Of a stretch of DNA of 64,000 nt, positions 1 to 8,218 are shown one piece after another. Made by a program: the position numbers and the translations under genes. Location: NCBI RefSeq assembly GCF_014640255.1, contig NZ_BMGP01000006.1:186001-250000 (forward strand), given 5' to 3'. Under the pieces are notes generated by a model. It saw only the letters and a list, made by a program, of their open reading frames with translations. It was not told the DNA's origin and did no database searches. This DNA comes from Subtercola lobariae (GTDB lineage Bacteria > Actinomycetota > Actinomycetes > Actinomycetales > Microbacteriaceae). Position 1 is the stretch's first letter. Every line of letters starts with the position of its first letter.

Positions 1-1145
1 TCGGTGATCGACTGACGGTATGCCTCGATGAGGTTGGCCACCAGAACATCCATCGCGGACTTGGCCGTCTGCGGAAAATATCGCTCGACATAAATACGAC
101 CCACGGCTTCGCCCATGGCACCCTCGACCAGCGAGACCCCGCGCTTCCACCGGTCGCGCATCGACGGGGTGCCGGTGAGCGTGCGGCCGTAGAAGTCGAA
201 GTTCTCCTCCACGAAGGCGGCGGGCAGCAGGGCGGCTGCGCCGTGAATCACCTTCCAGGCGAGCCAGTCTTTCCACGCCTCGAGGCGGTCTTCGGTGATC
301 AGCGAAGCGAGCCCTTCGAGAAAGCTCGGCTCCCGCACCACGATCTCGTCGAACACTCCGGCGGGGGCATCGAGGGCGTCGCGCCAGAGCGTGAGCGCGC
401 CCGCGGGCGACGAGTCGGCCGTACCGCTTTCGTAGAGGGCGAGCAGGTCGGCCCAGGAGAAGAGGTTGTAGGTGGCTTGCGCGTCGCGCGTCTTGACGTT
501 GTCCCAGTGGTGCGACGCGATGGCGGTTTCGAGGTCGAAAACGCGCTGCGCCCGGGTGGGGGCGCTACCTTCGCCCGCTTCAGCGCCGCTTCCGGAGCCG
601 GTGAGCTCGAACATCCGCTGCACATGATTCAGGTAGGCGTCGCGAATGCTCTGAAACTTCTCTTCGCGGTAGTAACTCTCGTTCGGCAGCGAGATGCCGC
701 CCTGGTTCAGAAAAACGAGGTAACGCTCGGGGTTTCCCGGGTCGTTGTCGACGAACGTACCGAAGAAGCCGCCGACTCCTTGCCGTTCGAGCTTGCCGAC
801 CGTGCGCACGAAGTCTTCGACGCTGGCGATGGCGTCGACAAGCGCGAGCTGACCGTCGATGGGCGTGGTGCCGAGCGACTCGATGCGCTCCTCATCCATG
901 AAGCTGGTGTAGAGGTCGCCGAATTTGCGCTCTTCGGTGCCCTCTGCGGCACCCTGCGCCTCGATGATGATCCCTTGCACGGCCTGCTCGGCGGCCTCGG
1001 CGAGCAGGTAGAACGAGCCCCACCGCGCCTTGTCGTCGGGAATCTCGGTTTCGGCAAGCCATTTGCCGTTCACGTGCCTGAAGAGGTCGTCTTGCGCGCG
1101 AATCGTGGGGTCAAGGTCAGCAGTATCGATACCCGAAGAGGTCAT
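1..1145 (-). CDS. M13 family metallopeptidase (PepO/neprilysin-like), C-terminal part outside window
   Basis: The gene starts with ATG at 1145 and runs off the left edge, so 381 N-terminal residues are visible. They begin MTSSGIDTADLDPTIR and match the helical N-terminal domain of M13 zinc endopeptidases, with features such as QDDLFRHVNGKWL and the segment GISLPNESYYRE. The catalytic HExxH motif normally lies in the C-terminal third and is therefore outside the window. Family members cleave small peptides. No signal peptide is visible, so a cytosolic role is likely. A TAGGCT hexamer ends 6 nt before the ATG, suggesting a leaderless transcript. The MATE gene diverges from it. Confidence 0.88.
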   Translation of the reverse strand, partial: MTSSGIDTADLDPTIRAQDDLFRHVNGKWLAETEIPDDKARWGSFYLLAEAAEQAVQGIIIEAQGAAEGTEERKFGDLYTSFMDEERIESLGTTPIDGQLALVDAIASVEDFVRTVGKLERQGVGGFFGTFVDNDPGNPERYLVFLNQGGISLPNESYYREEKFQSIRDAYLNHVQRMFELTGSGSGAEAGEGSAPTRAQRVFDLETAIASHHWDNVKTRDAQATYNLFSWADLLALYESGTADSSPAGALTLWRDALDAPAGVFDEIVVREPSFLEGLASLITEDRLEAWKDWLAWKVIHGAAALLPAAFVEENFDFYGRTLTGTPSMRDRWKRGVSLVEGAMGEAVGRIYVERYFPQTAKSAMDVLVANLIEAYRQSIT

Positions 1146-1151
1146 ACACCA

Positions 1152-1157
1152 AGCCTA
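1152..1157 (-). promoter_or_regulatory. -10 hexamer TAGGCT of the M13 peptidase gene
   Basis: TAGGCT on the minus strand is separated from the ATG at 1145 by 6 nt, the spacing expected when transcription starts at the start codon. No Shine-Dalgarno fits in between and no clear -35 is visible. Confidence 0.45.
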
Positions 1158-1206
1158 TGCGCATTACTTTGGCCGCCGATGTGAGCGCGCCCTCTGACCA
1201 CCGCGC

Positions 1207-1212
1207 TACGGT
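1207..1212 (+). promoter_or_regulatory. -10 hexamer TACGGT of the MATE gene
   Basis: TACGGT lies 6 nt before the ATG at 1219, consistent with leaderless transcription. No convincing -35 hexamer is visible. Confidence 0.4.
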
Positions 1213-1218
1213 GAATGG

Positions 1219-2607
1219 ATGCCCGAACCGAGTCATCACCCCGGCGAACCCGCCGCGCGTGGCCCGGCTGAACGCAGAGCACTCGACCGCGACATACTGA
1301 GGCTCGCAGTACCCGCACTCGGCGCGCTCGTCGCCGAACCCCTCTTCTTGCTCGTCGACACCGCCCTCGTCGGGCATCTCGGCGAGGTACCGCTCGCGGC
1401 GCTCGGTATCGCGAGCGCCATTCTTCAGACGGCCATCGGGCTGCTCATCTTTCTCGCCTACGCCACCACGCCTGCCGTTGCGCGGCGACTCGGCGCCGGC
1501 GACCGCACCGGGGCCATTCGCGCAGGTATCGACGGCATGTGGCTCGCTCTGGGGCTCGGCGTCGTCGTGGTCGCCTTCGGAGCGGTGACCGCAGGTGCAC
1601 TGGTCGGGCTCTTCACCACTGACCCCCGTGTCGCGGCCGACGCCACCACCTACCTGCACATTTCGCTCGGCGGAATACCGGCGATGCTGCTCGTCATTGC
1701 CGCGACGGGCCTGCTGCGCGGGCTCCACGACACCCGAACTCCGCTCGTCGTGGCGGTTTCGGGGTTCGCCGCGAACGCCGGGCTCAATGCGCTGTTCATC
1801 TACGGGCTCGGCTGGGGTATTGCCGGATCCGCTGCGGGAACAGTCGTGGCGCAGTGGGCGATGGCGAGTGTGTACATCGTCATCGCGGTGCGGGCCGCAC
1901 GAGCAAGTAGCGCGAGCCTCAAGCCCGGGCTCGACGGGGTGGGTTCGGCCGCGTCATCCGGCAGCTGGCTGTTCGTTCGAACACTCAGTCTGCGTGCGGC
2001 AATGCTCGCCACGGTTGCCGTCGCCGCCACGTTCGGTACGGCCGAGCTCGGCGCCTTTCAGATCGCCGTCACACTCTTCTCGACCCTCGCTTTCATTCTG
2101 GATGCTCTCGCCATTGCCGCCCAAGCCATGATCGGCCACGGTCTGGGCGCCTCAGACACGGTCAGGGTGGGGCTCGTCACACGCCGCATCGTGCGTTGGG
2201 GCATCTCTTCTGGCATCGTGCTCGGGGTCGGCCTTGCGTTCGTGGCGCCACTGCTCGGCCCGGTGTTCTCGTCGAGCCCCGATGTGCAGCGCGCGCTGAC
2301 CGTCACGGTGTGGGCCATGGCTGTGGGAATACCGCTCGCCGGGTACGTCTTCGTGCTCGATGGCGTACTCATCGGGGCGGGGGATGCCCGTTACCTGGCT
2401 CTGACCGGGGTCGTGAACATTGCCTGCTACGCGCCCTTGCTCGTTCTCGTGGTGCTGTTTCACCCGCCCGGAGACGCCGCCCTCGTCTGGCTCTGGGCGG
2501 CCTTCGGCTACGGCTACATCGGCGCCCGCGCCCTCACTCTGGGGCTGCGCGCCCGAGGTTCGCGGTGGATGCTCGGCGGCAGCACGACGAAACGCCCCCG
2601 ACCATAG
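1219..2607 (+). CDS. MATE family efflux transporter (DinF-like)
   Basis: The 462-residue protein is strongly hydrophobic with about 12 predicted membrane segments, the usual MATE length. The N-terminal region DREILRLAVPALGAL-type start (here DRDILRLAVPALGALVAEP), the segment VDTALVGHLG and the internal pseudo-repeat are typical of the DinF branch. MATE proteins export cationic drugs or metabolites using Na+ or H+ gradients at the inner membrane; the substrate cannot be read from sequence. The gene stands alone, divergent from the M13 peptidase and convergent with the phosphoesterase. A partly matched stem (CGCCCCCG and CGAGGGCG, 2596-2619) at its end could act as a weak terminator. Confidence 0.9.
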   Translation: MPEPSHHPGEPAARGPAERRALDRDILRLAVPALGALVAEPLFLLVDTALVGHLGEVPLAALGIASAILQTAIGLLIFLAYATTPAVARRLGAGDRTGAIRAGIDGMWLALGLGVVVVAFGAVTAGALVGLFTTDPRVAADATTYLHISLGGIPAMLLVIAATGLLRGLHDTRTPLVVAVSGFAANAGLNALFIYGLGWGIAGSAAGTVVAQWAMASVYIVIAVRAARASSASLKPGLDGVGSAASSGSWLFVRTLSLRAAMLATVAVAATFGTAELGAFQIAVTLFSTLAFILDALAIAAQAMIGHGLGASDTVRVGLVTRRIVRWGISSGIVLGVGLAFVAPLLGPVFSSSPDVQRALTVTVWAMAVGIPLAGYVFVLDGVLIGAGDARYLALTGVVNIACYAPLLVLVVLFHPPGDAALVWLWAAFGYGYIGARALTLGLRARGSRWMLGGSTTKRPRP

Positions 2608-2640
2608 GCCGAGGGCGCCTCGTACTGTTCGAGCCTGCAG

Positions 2641-4539
2641 TTACTCGGCGACGTGGCGACGCCGGCGAACGACGAACACGATCACACCAGCCGCAACCAG
2701 CAGTGCAGCGCCGCCGATGGGCACGGCCACATTCAGGCCAGTGCTGGCGAGATGGGAGCCGCCCGCGGCCACCGGAGTGGAGCTGCCCGACGACGACGGA
2801 GTCGCAGTGGGCGTCGAGGTCGGAGTGGTGGGAACCGTGACCGTCACGGGAACCACCGAGCCGACCGTGCCGTTCTCATTCAGCAGAACCGCACGCTGCT
2901 GCGGGTTTGTGAAGTCGAACAGCGGGTTCAGCGAGCCCGCCCTGGTGTCGAACGAACCGTCACCGAGACTTCCGGTCGACCAGTTCTGTTCAATGAACTG
3001 GGTGATCGAGGTCTGCTCAATGGCAGAGTGATCGATGTTGTTCTGCTTGGTCCAGGGCGAGATCACCAGCAACGGCAGGCGCGGGCCCGGGCCGCAGCGG
3101 TCGAGGTAGCCGCCTGCTGCGGCAGGTGCGCTCTGGCACATCGGCTGATCGCCGTACACGACCGGCGGCGTGCCCTTGGAGTACACGTTGGTGTCGGTCG
3201 ATCCGTTCAGAATCGTCGGCGAAGCGTGGTCATACCAGCCGTCGGAGTCGTCGTAGTTGATGACGATCGCGGTGCTCGGCCAGGCGCTCGACGACTCGAT
3301 GGCGTTGATCTCTTTCACCAAGAAGTGCTGTTCGTCGACGGGGTCGGAATAGTTGGCGTGACCGTCTTGGTACTCCGGAGCCTTGAGAAACGAGACAGCC
3401 GGCAGGTTGTTGCTCGCCAGAGCGGTGTCGAAGCTGCTCAGGTCGTACTGGTGGTTGGCCTGGTCGGTCTTGCCGATCATGTCGTCAGACGACGGTGCGA
3501 GGTGGTGCGGGTTCGATGTCGACGCGTAGTACTGGAAGGGCGAGTGGTGCGGCGAGTAGTCGATCGAAGTGGCGCCATTCACGTTGGCGTGGGTGTCACC
3601 CAGGCAGCTGGCCGGAGTCGTGCCGGTAGCCGGCGTGCTCGGCGTGAAGCCGCCCTGAAACCATCCCCAGGTGACGTTCTTCGCGTTCAACAGGTCGCCG
3701 ATGTTCTTGCCTTGCATCTGCACGGTGGCGTTGCCGCCGGTCGTCTTCGCCGTGGAGTTGTCGGAGCAGTCGTCGTAGTACGGGTCGGGGTCGTTGATCA
3801 CCGTTCCCACGCCCGACGAGTCAGGCGACTGAATGTCGTAGGCGCTGCTCGTCGGAGCGCCGGTCAGCGAGTTGACCGCCTGGCCGCCGTGGGTCTGCCC
3901 GGCGATGAGGTTGAGCGCTCCTGGCGTGGAGGGCCCGAACGAGCTCTCCCACGCGTTGTCGCTCATGGTGTAGTTCTGCGCGTAGTTCCAGAGGCCGGCC
4001 ACGGTGTTTCCGTCGTAGTAGTTCATCACCAGTCCGGGCGCGTCGTAGACGGGAGTTGTTCCCGGGTTGCAGCCCTGTGCGGTGTATTGCACGAACTGAT
4101 CCATCTTGCCGCCGTCCATGGCGAGCTGCTCGGCGCCGTACTGGTGGTTCTGGTCGCAGGTCACGGCCTGAGCCGGCGTGAGCCTGGCGGGCTGGTACTG
4201 GTTCGGGTTGGCGGTCAACAGCGCCGGGTCGCTGACGTAGTTGTTCGACGTCGGGGTTGCCGATGCCGCGGTGAACGGCGTCTCGCCGGGCGCGTTCACG
4301 GCGTTCGGGTAGGTGCCGAAGTAGTGGTCGTACGAGATGTTCTCATCGAAGATCACCACCACGTGCTGAATCGGTGTGGCCGTCACGCCTGAGTTGTCGC
4401 CCGAACCGGTCGCCGCGAATGCGCTGGTCGCGCTGACGCTGATGACCGTGGCTCCGGCGATGGCCAAGAAGGCCGACGCCGCGTATGCCGCGCGGCGGCG
4501 TCTACCGCCGCGCGTGCGGCTCTGTGTGGTGCCTGTCAT
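2641..4539 (-). CDS. Secreted phosphoesterase (phospholipase C / acid phosphatase family) with a LAxTG sorting signal
   Basis: This 632-residue protein has a basic N-terminus and a hydrophobic signal peptide ending near SATSAFAA. The first motif of the phosphoesterase family (PF04185), VVVIFDENISYDHYFGTYP, follows directly, as in AcpA and bacterial phospholipases C, which hydrolyse phosphate mono- or diesters outside the cell. The C-terminus has a Thr/Pro-rich spacer, LASTG at about residues 597-601, a membrane segment and RRRR, which is a cell-wall sorting signal of the type used by class E sortases. A longer in-frame start at 4623 exists, but the ATG at 4539 has an AGAGG ribosome site 7 nt upstream. 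Three 11-nt PHO-box units lie about 165 bp upstream, implying control by phosphate starvation. The exact substrate is unknown. Confidence 0.88.
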   Translation of the reverse strand: MTGTTQSRTRGGRRRRAAYAASAFLAIAGATVISVSATSAFAATGSGDNSGVTATPIQHVVVIFDENISYDHYFGTYPNAVNAPGETPFTAASATPTSNNYVSDPALLTANPNQYQPARLTPAQAVTCDQNHQYGAEQLAMDGGKMDQFVQYTAQGCNPGTTPVYDAPGLVMNYYDGNTVAGLWNYAQNYTMSDNAWESSFGPSTPGALNLIAGQTHGGQAVNSLTGAPTSSAYDIQSPDSSGVGTVINDPDPYYDDCSDNSTAKTTGGNATVQMQGKNIGDLLNAKNVTWGWFQGGFTPSTPATGTTPASCLGDTHANVNGATSIDYSPHHSPFQYYASTSNPHHLAPSSDDMIGKTDQANHQYDLSSFDTALASNNLPAVSFLKAPEYQDGHANYSDPVDEQHFLVKEINAIESSSAWPSTAIVINYDDSDGWYDHASPTILNGSTDTNVYSKGTPPVVYGDQPMCQSAPAAAGGYLDRCGPGPRLPLLVISPWTKQNNIDHSAIEQTSITQFIEQNWSTGSLGDGSFDTRAGSLNPLFDFTNPQQRAVLLNENGTVGSVVPVTVTVPTTPTSTPTATPSSSGSSTPVAAGGSHLASTGLNVAVPIGGAALLVAAGVIVFVVRRRRHVAE

Positions 4540-4702
4540 CGATCGACCTCTTTCGTACGCGATCCAGGCCGCGCTTCGGTTCTTCGAACGAAAGACGCGG
4601 CTCTGGGCAGATTGGCAGCGCACCTCAAGCTGTGGGGCGCAGACGACAAGCTACGGCAGTGCGAACTATCGCCGCGGCGGGCATCCGGTCACTCCCGCAC
4701 CG

Positions 4703-4735
4703 GTTCACCTATCGTTCATCGAACGCTCATCGAGC
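4703..4735 (+). promoter_or_regulatory. Putative PHO box: three 11-nt direct repeat units
   Basis: Three consecutive 11-nt units read GTTCACCTATC, GTTCATCGAAC and GCTCATCGAGC. This agrees with the Streptomyces PhoP operator, an 11-nt direct repeat with a conserved GTTCACC heptamer. The site is in the 228-bp gap between efeB and the phosphoesterase start, about 165 bp upstream of the latter. The units read on the plus strand, opposite to the gene, which is a caveat. The rest of this gap shows no gene. Confidence 0.55.
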
Positions 4736-4767
4736 GGACCCCGAAACGGGGGCCACAGCGCACGGAG

Positions 4768-6030
4768 TCAGGCCGAGAGGAGCCCCTGGCCGAGCCAGTC
4801 ACGCGCACCCTGCACCCCGGGCAGCGCGAAGAAGTATCCGCCGCCGAACGGCGAGATGTAATCGACCAGCGGCTCGTTGGCCAGGCGTTTCTGAATGGCC
4901 ACGAACTGGTTGTCGAGGTCGCGATTGAAGGCCACGAAAACCAGGCCCATGTCGAGGTTGCCGTTCGGGTCGACGCCGCCGTCATAGTTATATGCCCGTC
5001 GCAGAATACGAGTGTCGAGGTCGGCCTGCGACCTCGAATTCGCGAGTCGAATGTGGGCGTTCAAGGGAACGGATTCGCCGGTGGGATCGAGGTCGTAGTG
5101 CGGGTCGTCGAACTCGGCGACGGCGGTCAAAGGTGCACCGCTGTCGCGGCGTCGGCCGATCATGTTCTCTTGCTCGTGAATGTTCACCCGATCCCAGAAC
5201 TCCACGAGCATCCTGATCACGCGCACCACCTGGTAGCTGCCGCCCGCCGCCCACGCGGGTTCGCCGTCTGATGCCCAGACGAGCTTCTGCATCAAGGCCG
5301 CATCGGTGATGTCGGGATTGCTCGTGCCGTCTTTGAACCCCATCAGGTTTCGCGGCGTGCCCGACGGCCGGGGCGCTGACACGAATCCGTCTCGACGCCA
5401 CCTGATCTGCATCGAGCCCCTGGTAGCGCGGGCGATGTCTCGCACGGCGTGCAGAACGGTGTCGGTGCTCTGGGCGGTGATCTGCAGCAGCAGGTCGCCG
5501 TCGCAGACCTCCCGGCGCAGCGCGTCGTTCTCGAAGTCCTCCATCGTGCGCAGCTGCGACGGTTTGAGAGCGGCGAGACCGAAGCGCGCGTCGAACAGGC
5601 TCGCGCCGACGGCCACGGTCACGGCGAGGTTGTCAGGCGCTACTTCGGGGCCGAGAACGCCAGAGTCGGCGGGCGGCGCACTGATGCCCGTGGTCTGCGG
5701 TGCGCCGCCGGTCGTCAAAAATCGGGCTCGGGTGGTGATGGTCTGCAACAGTTCGGCCAGCTCGCCCCTGGTCGCGGCGGTGACATCGAACGAGACGAAT
5801 GCGGCCGCCCGTTGCGGGGGCGGCAAGATACCCTGCTGATTAATTCCCTCGAACGGGATGCGAGCGGCCGGGTCGGCAGCGCTGGCCCCTCCCGCAGCGT
5901 TCTGAGCTTCGCTGGCGCGAGTAGCCGCCTCGGCTGCGATCGGAGCCGCGGCCATCGCAGCCAACGGCCCCGCGACTCCCGCGCCGACAAGGCCCGAGAG
6001 AAAGGAACGTCGAGGCAGCCCACCGGTCAT
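4768..6030 (-). CDS. efeB: Dyp-type heme peroxidase, iron uptake component EfeB
   Basis: The 420-residue protein begins with a twin-arginine signal (RRSFLSGL at residues 7-14 followed by an Ala/Gly hydrophobic stretch), so it is exported folded. The body matches DyP peroxidases of the EfeB class, including the GFKDGTSNP segment that carries the distal Asp of the GxxDG motif and the FVAFNRDLDNQFVAIQ region near the C-terminus. EfeB binds heme and works with EfeO in acquisition of ferrous or heme iron outside the membrane. Its ATG is 2 nt after the efeO stop codon, so the two are co-transcribed. An EfeU permease gene, usual in this operon, is not next to them. Confidence 0.93.
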   Translation of the reverse strand: MTGGLPRRSFLSGLVGAGVAGPLAAMAAAPIAAEAATRASEAQNAAGGASAADPAARIPFEGINQQGILPPPQRAAAFVSFDVTAATRGELAELLQTITTRARFLTTGGAPQTTGISAPPADSGVLGPEVAPDNLAVTVAVGASLFDARFGLAALKPSQLRTMEDFENDALRREVCDGDLLLQITAQSTDTVLHAVRDIARATRGSMQIRWRRDGFVSAPRPSGTPRNLMGFKDGTSNPDITDAALMQKLVWASDGEPAWAAGGSYQVVRVIRMLVEFWDRVNIHEQENMIGRRRDSGAPLTAVAEFDDPHYDLDPTGESVPLNAHIRLANSRSQADLDTRILRRAYNYDGGVDPNGNLDMGLVFVAFNRDLDNQFVAIQKRLANEPLVDYISPFGGGYFFALPGVQGARDWLGQGLLSA

Positions 6031-6032
6031 CG

Positions 6033-7259
6033 TCAGACCCCCTGTCGAATGTCGCAGATGGCCGCGATCGGCGCGAGGAGTTCTACCGTCTCACTCAGCG
6101 TCGCGTTGACCTGTTCGCGTTGAGCTGCGGTGATGCTCGACAGGGGAGTCCACGATCCGTCGGGGCCCCGAAAGCTCTCGACGAGGGCGGTCGACCGGGC
6201 GAGCCAGTCGTCGAGCGTGGCCAGATCGAATCCGCGATCGGCGAGCAGGGGTCGAAGGGGCAAGACGGCCTGCTCGGTGCCCTCGATATTCGCGTCGATG
6301 GTGGCGAAGGTCGAGCCGGAGCCGGCGTCATCGCTTCCGTTCAGTTCTTCTTGCACACTGTTCTCCAGAATCTCGTGAGCTCGAAGACCCACGTCTTGCG
6401 GATCCAGCCGCGTGGTGGCGAAGGTGGTCTCGAGGGTCGACACGTCAGAGACCAGCTGGGCAGCGAAAGGCGCGGCGGCGCTCAGCTGTTGATCGCTCCA
6501 GAGAATGCTCTCGATGCGATGAAACCCGGTCAGGTCGGGGTCGGTTTCGGCGGTCATCCCGGCCCCCGGCGTTCCGTTGATGGCGGTGTCAGAGTTGCCG
6601 AACGCGCCATAGGCGGCACCAAGCGTTTCATATGTCACGTGAGCGGCGATCCATGAGCGGCGAGCGGCAGCCCGATCACCCGATTGGATGCTCGTCGCCA
6701 GGTCTGCGACCCCGCCGGCCAGCACGGGCAGCTGTGCCGTGATCCACGCCGAGTATTGCTGCGTCGGCTGGTACAGGTCGTTGCGCGTCACCGGCACCAC
6801 GCCCGGGGTCAGGTCAGAGCGTGCGGCAGAATTCGCGATGCTGACCTGTGCTCCCGTGGTCACGGGGGCGTCGGCCCCGATGCAGACGAACTCATAGCTG
6901 CCGTCGCCGAGCACCGCAGAGAGCGTCGCCGAGGCTCGGGAGCCGAGACCCTCGAGCTCGCCATACACGGCACCCGTGTCGGCACTCTGCAAGTAGACGT
7001 CGATGTTGCCGATGGAGGTGTTGTTCACCACGAACGTCAGCGGCCCCCCTGTCGACGAACTCCACCCTGAACCGCAGTTGTCAAGACCGGCGATCACGTC
7101 GATCGATCCGTCGCCGGCGACGTCATTGCCCGCCGTGGTTACAGGAGGGGCGCTCGCTCCGAAATGCGTGATGGCCAGTGCGCCGGCCCCGGCCGCCAGA
7201 ACGACCGCTGCGCAGATGACGGCTATTCGCAGCCGGGCGCGTCGAGTCGTGGTGGGCAT
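6033..7259 (-). CDS. efeO: Iron uptake protein EfeO (cupredoxin plus M75/imelysin domain)
   Basis: From the ATG at 7259 the protein has 408 residues: a membrane-spanning or signal segment (residues 8-28), an N-terminal cupredoxin-like domain including GLDNCGSGW and a second Cys in YEFVCIG, then an M75 imelysin-like domain with the metal-binding GFHRIE (HxxE) motif. EfeO binds iron in the periplasmic space and passes it to the EfeU permease. A longer in-frame start at 7301 exists, but MPTTTRRARLR gives a normal signal peptide. The gene is first in an efeO-efeB pair. No iron-regulator box could be recognised in the 126 bp upstream. Confidence 0.92.
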   Translation of the reverse strand: MPTTTRRARLRIAVICAAVVLAAGAGALAITHFGASAPPVTTAGNDVAGDGSIDVIAGLDNCGSGWSSSTGGPLTFVVNNTSIGNIDVYLQSADTGAVYGELEGLGSRASATLSAVLGDGSYEFVCIGADAPVTTGAQVSIANSAARSDLTPGVVPVTRNDLYQPTQQYSAWITAQLPVLAGGVADLATSIQSGDRAAARRSWIAAHVTYETLGAAYGAFGNSDTAINGTPGAGMTAETDPDLTGFHRIESILWSDQQLSAAAPFAAQLVSDVSTLETTFATTRLDPQDVGLRAHEILENSVQEELNGSDDAGSGSTFATIDANIEGTEQAVLPLRPLLADRGFDLATLDDWLARSTALVESFRGPDGSWTPLSSITAAQREQVNATLSETVELLAPIAAICDIRQGV

Positions 7260-7385
7260 CCGACGAAACCTACGCCAGCGAAGAAACGACGCCGCGACCA
7301 TCCGGTGAACAGTTGCTGAAGTCGACCGCGTGAATTCTGCTGTCGATTCGGCCGGTGAGCGTCGAGCGGGCCGGGCTCCTCGCGC

Positions 7386-8168
7386 TCAGACGGAATACGA
7401 GGCACCCGGCTCGGCGATAACGATCTGGCCGGCGAAATGCGTTCGCGCCCGCCGCACGGCATCTGCCGGCTCGAGTTCCCCATCGATGTGGGTCAGAATG
7501 AGCGTCTCGACCCCTGCTGCTGCGGCGCTTTGACCAGCGTCTTCGGGCGTGTGGTGAACCGCTGGAACGCCGAGCGCCTCCCTCGCGTAGCCCACCTCAC
7601 AGAGCAGCACCGACGACTCTTCTGCCATCTCGACGAGCGAGGTGCAGGGAGCGGTGTCGCCGGAATAGGTGAAGCGTGACCTGATGCTCCCGCCTTCGGC
7701 CTCGTTCTCGGCCACCGTGAGGGCGAATGCCGGCACTCCGTGCGAGACCGGGCCCCACGAGAGCGTCAGATCGCCCACCACGGCGTCACCCCACCCGGTG
7801 AGTTCGATGAAGTCGAACACCTCCGCAAGGCCCTGCCGGGCATCCGGACCCAGAAATTCGGCCAGCCGATCGGCCAACGCCTCGGGGCCCAGCACGCGAA
7901 TGCGGCGGTTCGGCCGCACCGAACCCGCCTCGAGCGCGTAGTAGGCCACGAACAGGTCGGCGGAGTGGTCGGCGTGCCGATGCGAGACGAAAATGGCATC
8001 GATATCGGCAAGATCGACGTGCCGCTGCAGCTCGGCGAACGTGCCTGTGCCGGCGTCGATCCACACGTTCGTGCTCTGCCCCTTATTCTCACTGGCAAGC
8101 AGGTAGCCCGAACACGCATTGCCGGGCCGGGGAAACGGTGCTGAGGTACCGAGAACGGTGAGTTTCAT
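7386..8168 (-). CDS. MBL-fold metallo-hydrolase (RNase Z / cyclic phosphodiesterase-like)
   Basis: The 260-residue protein starts MKLTVLGTSAPFPRPGN and carries the metallo-beta-lactamase motif SHRHADHSAD (HxHxDH), then GPVSHGVPAF, FTYSGDTAPC and a terminal ILTHIDGE, i.e. the full set of zinc ligands of the RNase Z-like branch. Relatives include tRNA 3' endonucleases and cyclic-nucleotide phosphodiesterases. The arm that binds tRNA in RNase Z is not evident, so a small-molecule phosphodiesterase role seems more likely. It appears to be a single-gene unit with TATAGAGGT just before the ATG. Confidence 0.85.
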   Translation of the reverse strand: MKLTVLGTSAPFPRPGNACSGYLLASENKGQSTNVWIDAGTGTFAELQRHVDLADIDAIFVSHRHADHSADLFVAYYALEAGSVRPNRRIRVLGPEALADRLAEFLGPDARQGLAEVFDFIELTGWGDAVVGDLTLSWGPVSHGVPAFALTVAENEAEGGSIRSRFTYSGDTAPCTSLVEMAEESSVLLCEVGYAREALGVPAVHHTPEDAGQSAAAAGVETLILTHIDGELEPADAVRRARTHFAGQIVIAEPGASYSV

Positions 8169-8218
8169 ACCTCTATAGTGACGGTTGGCAGGCCAGCGCC
8201 TCTACGCACCGAGCACGC

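Noticed and set aside
243-1184. Long plus-strand open frame over the M13 peptidase gene
   Set aside because: It is the antisense shadow of a clearly recognisable M13 peptidase and has the low-information, Arg/Gly/Val-rich composition of shadow frames.
2653-4392. 579-codon plus-strand frame opposite the phosphoesterase
   Set aside because: No recognisable domain; composition is Arg/Val/Gly-rich as expected opposite a GC-rich gene, while the minus frame has signal peptide, motifs and sorting signal.
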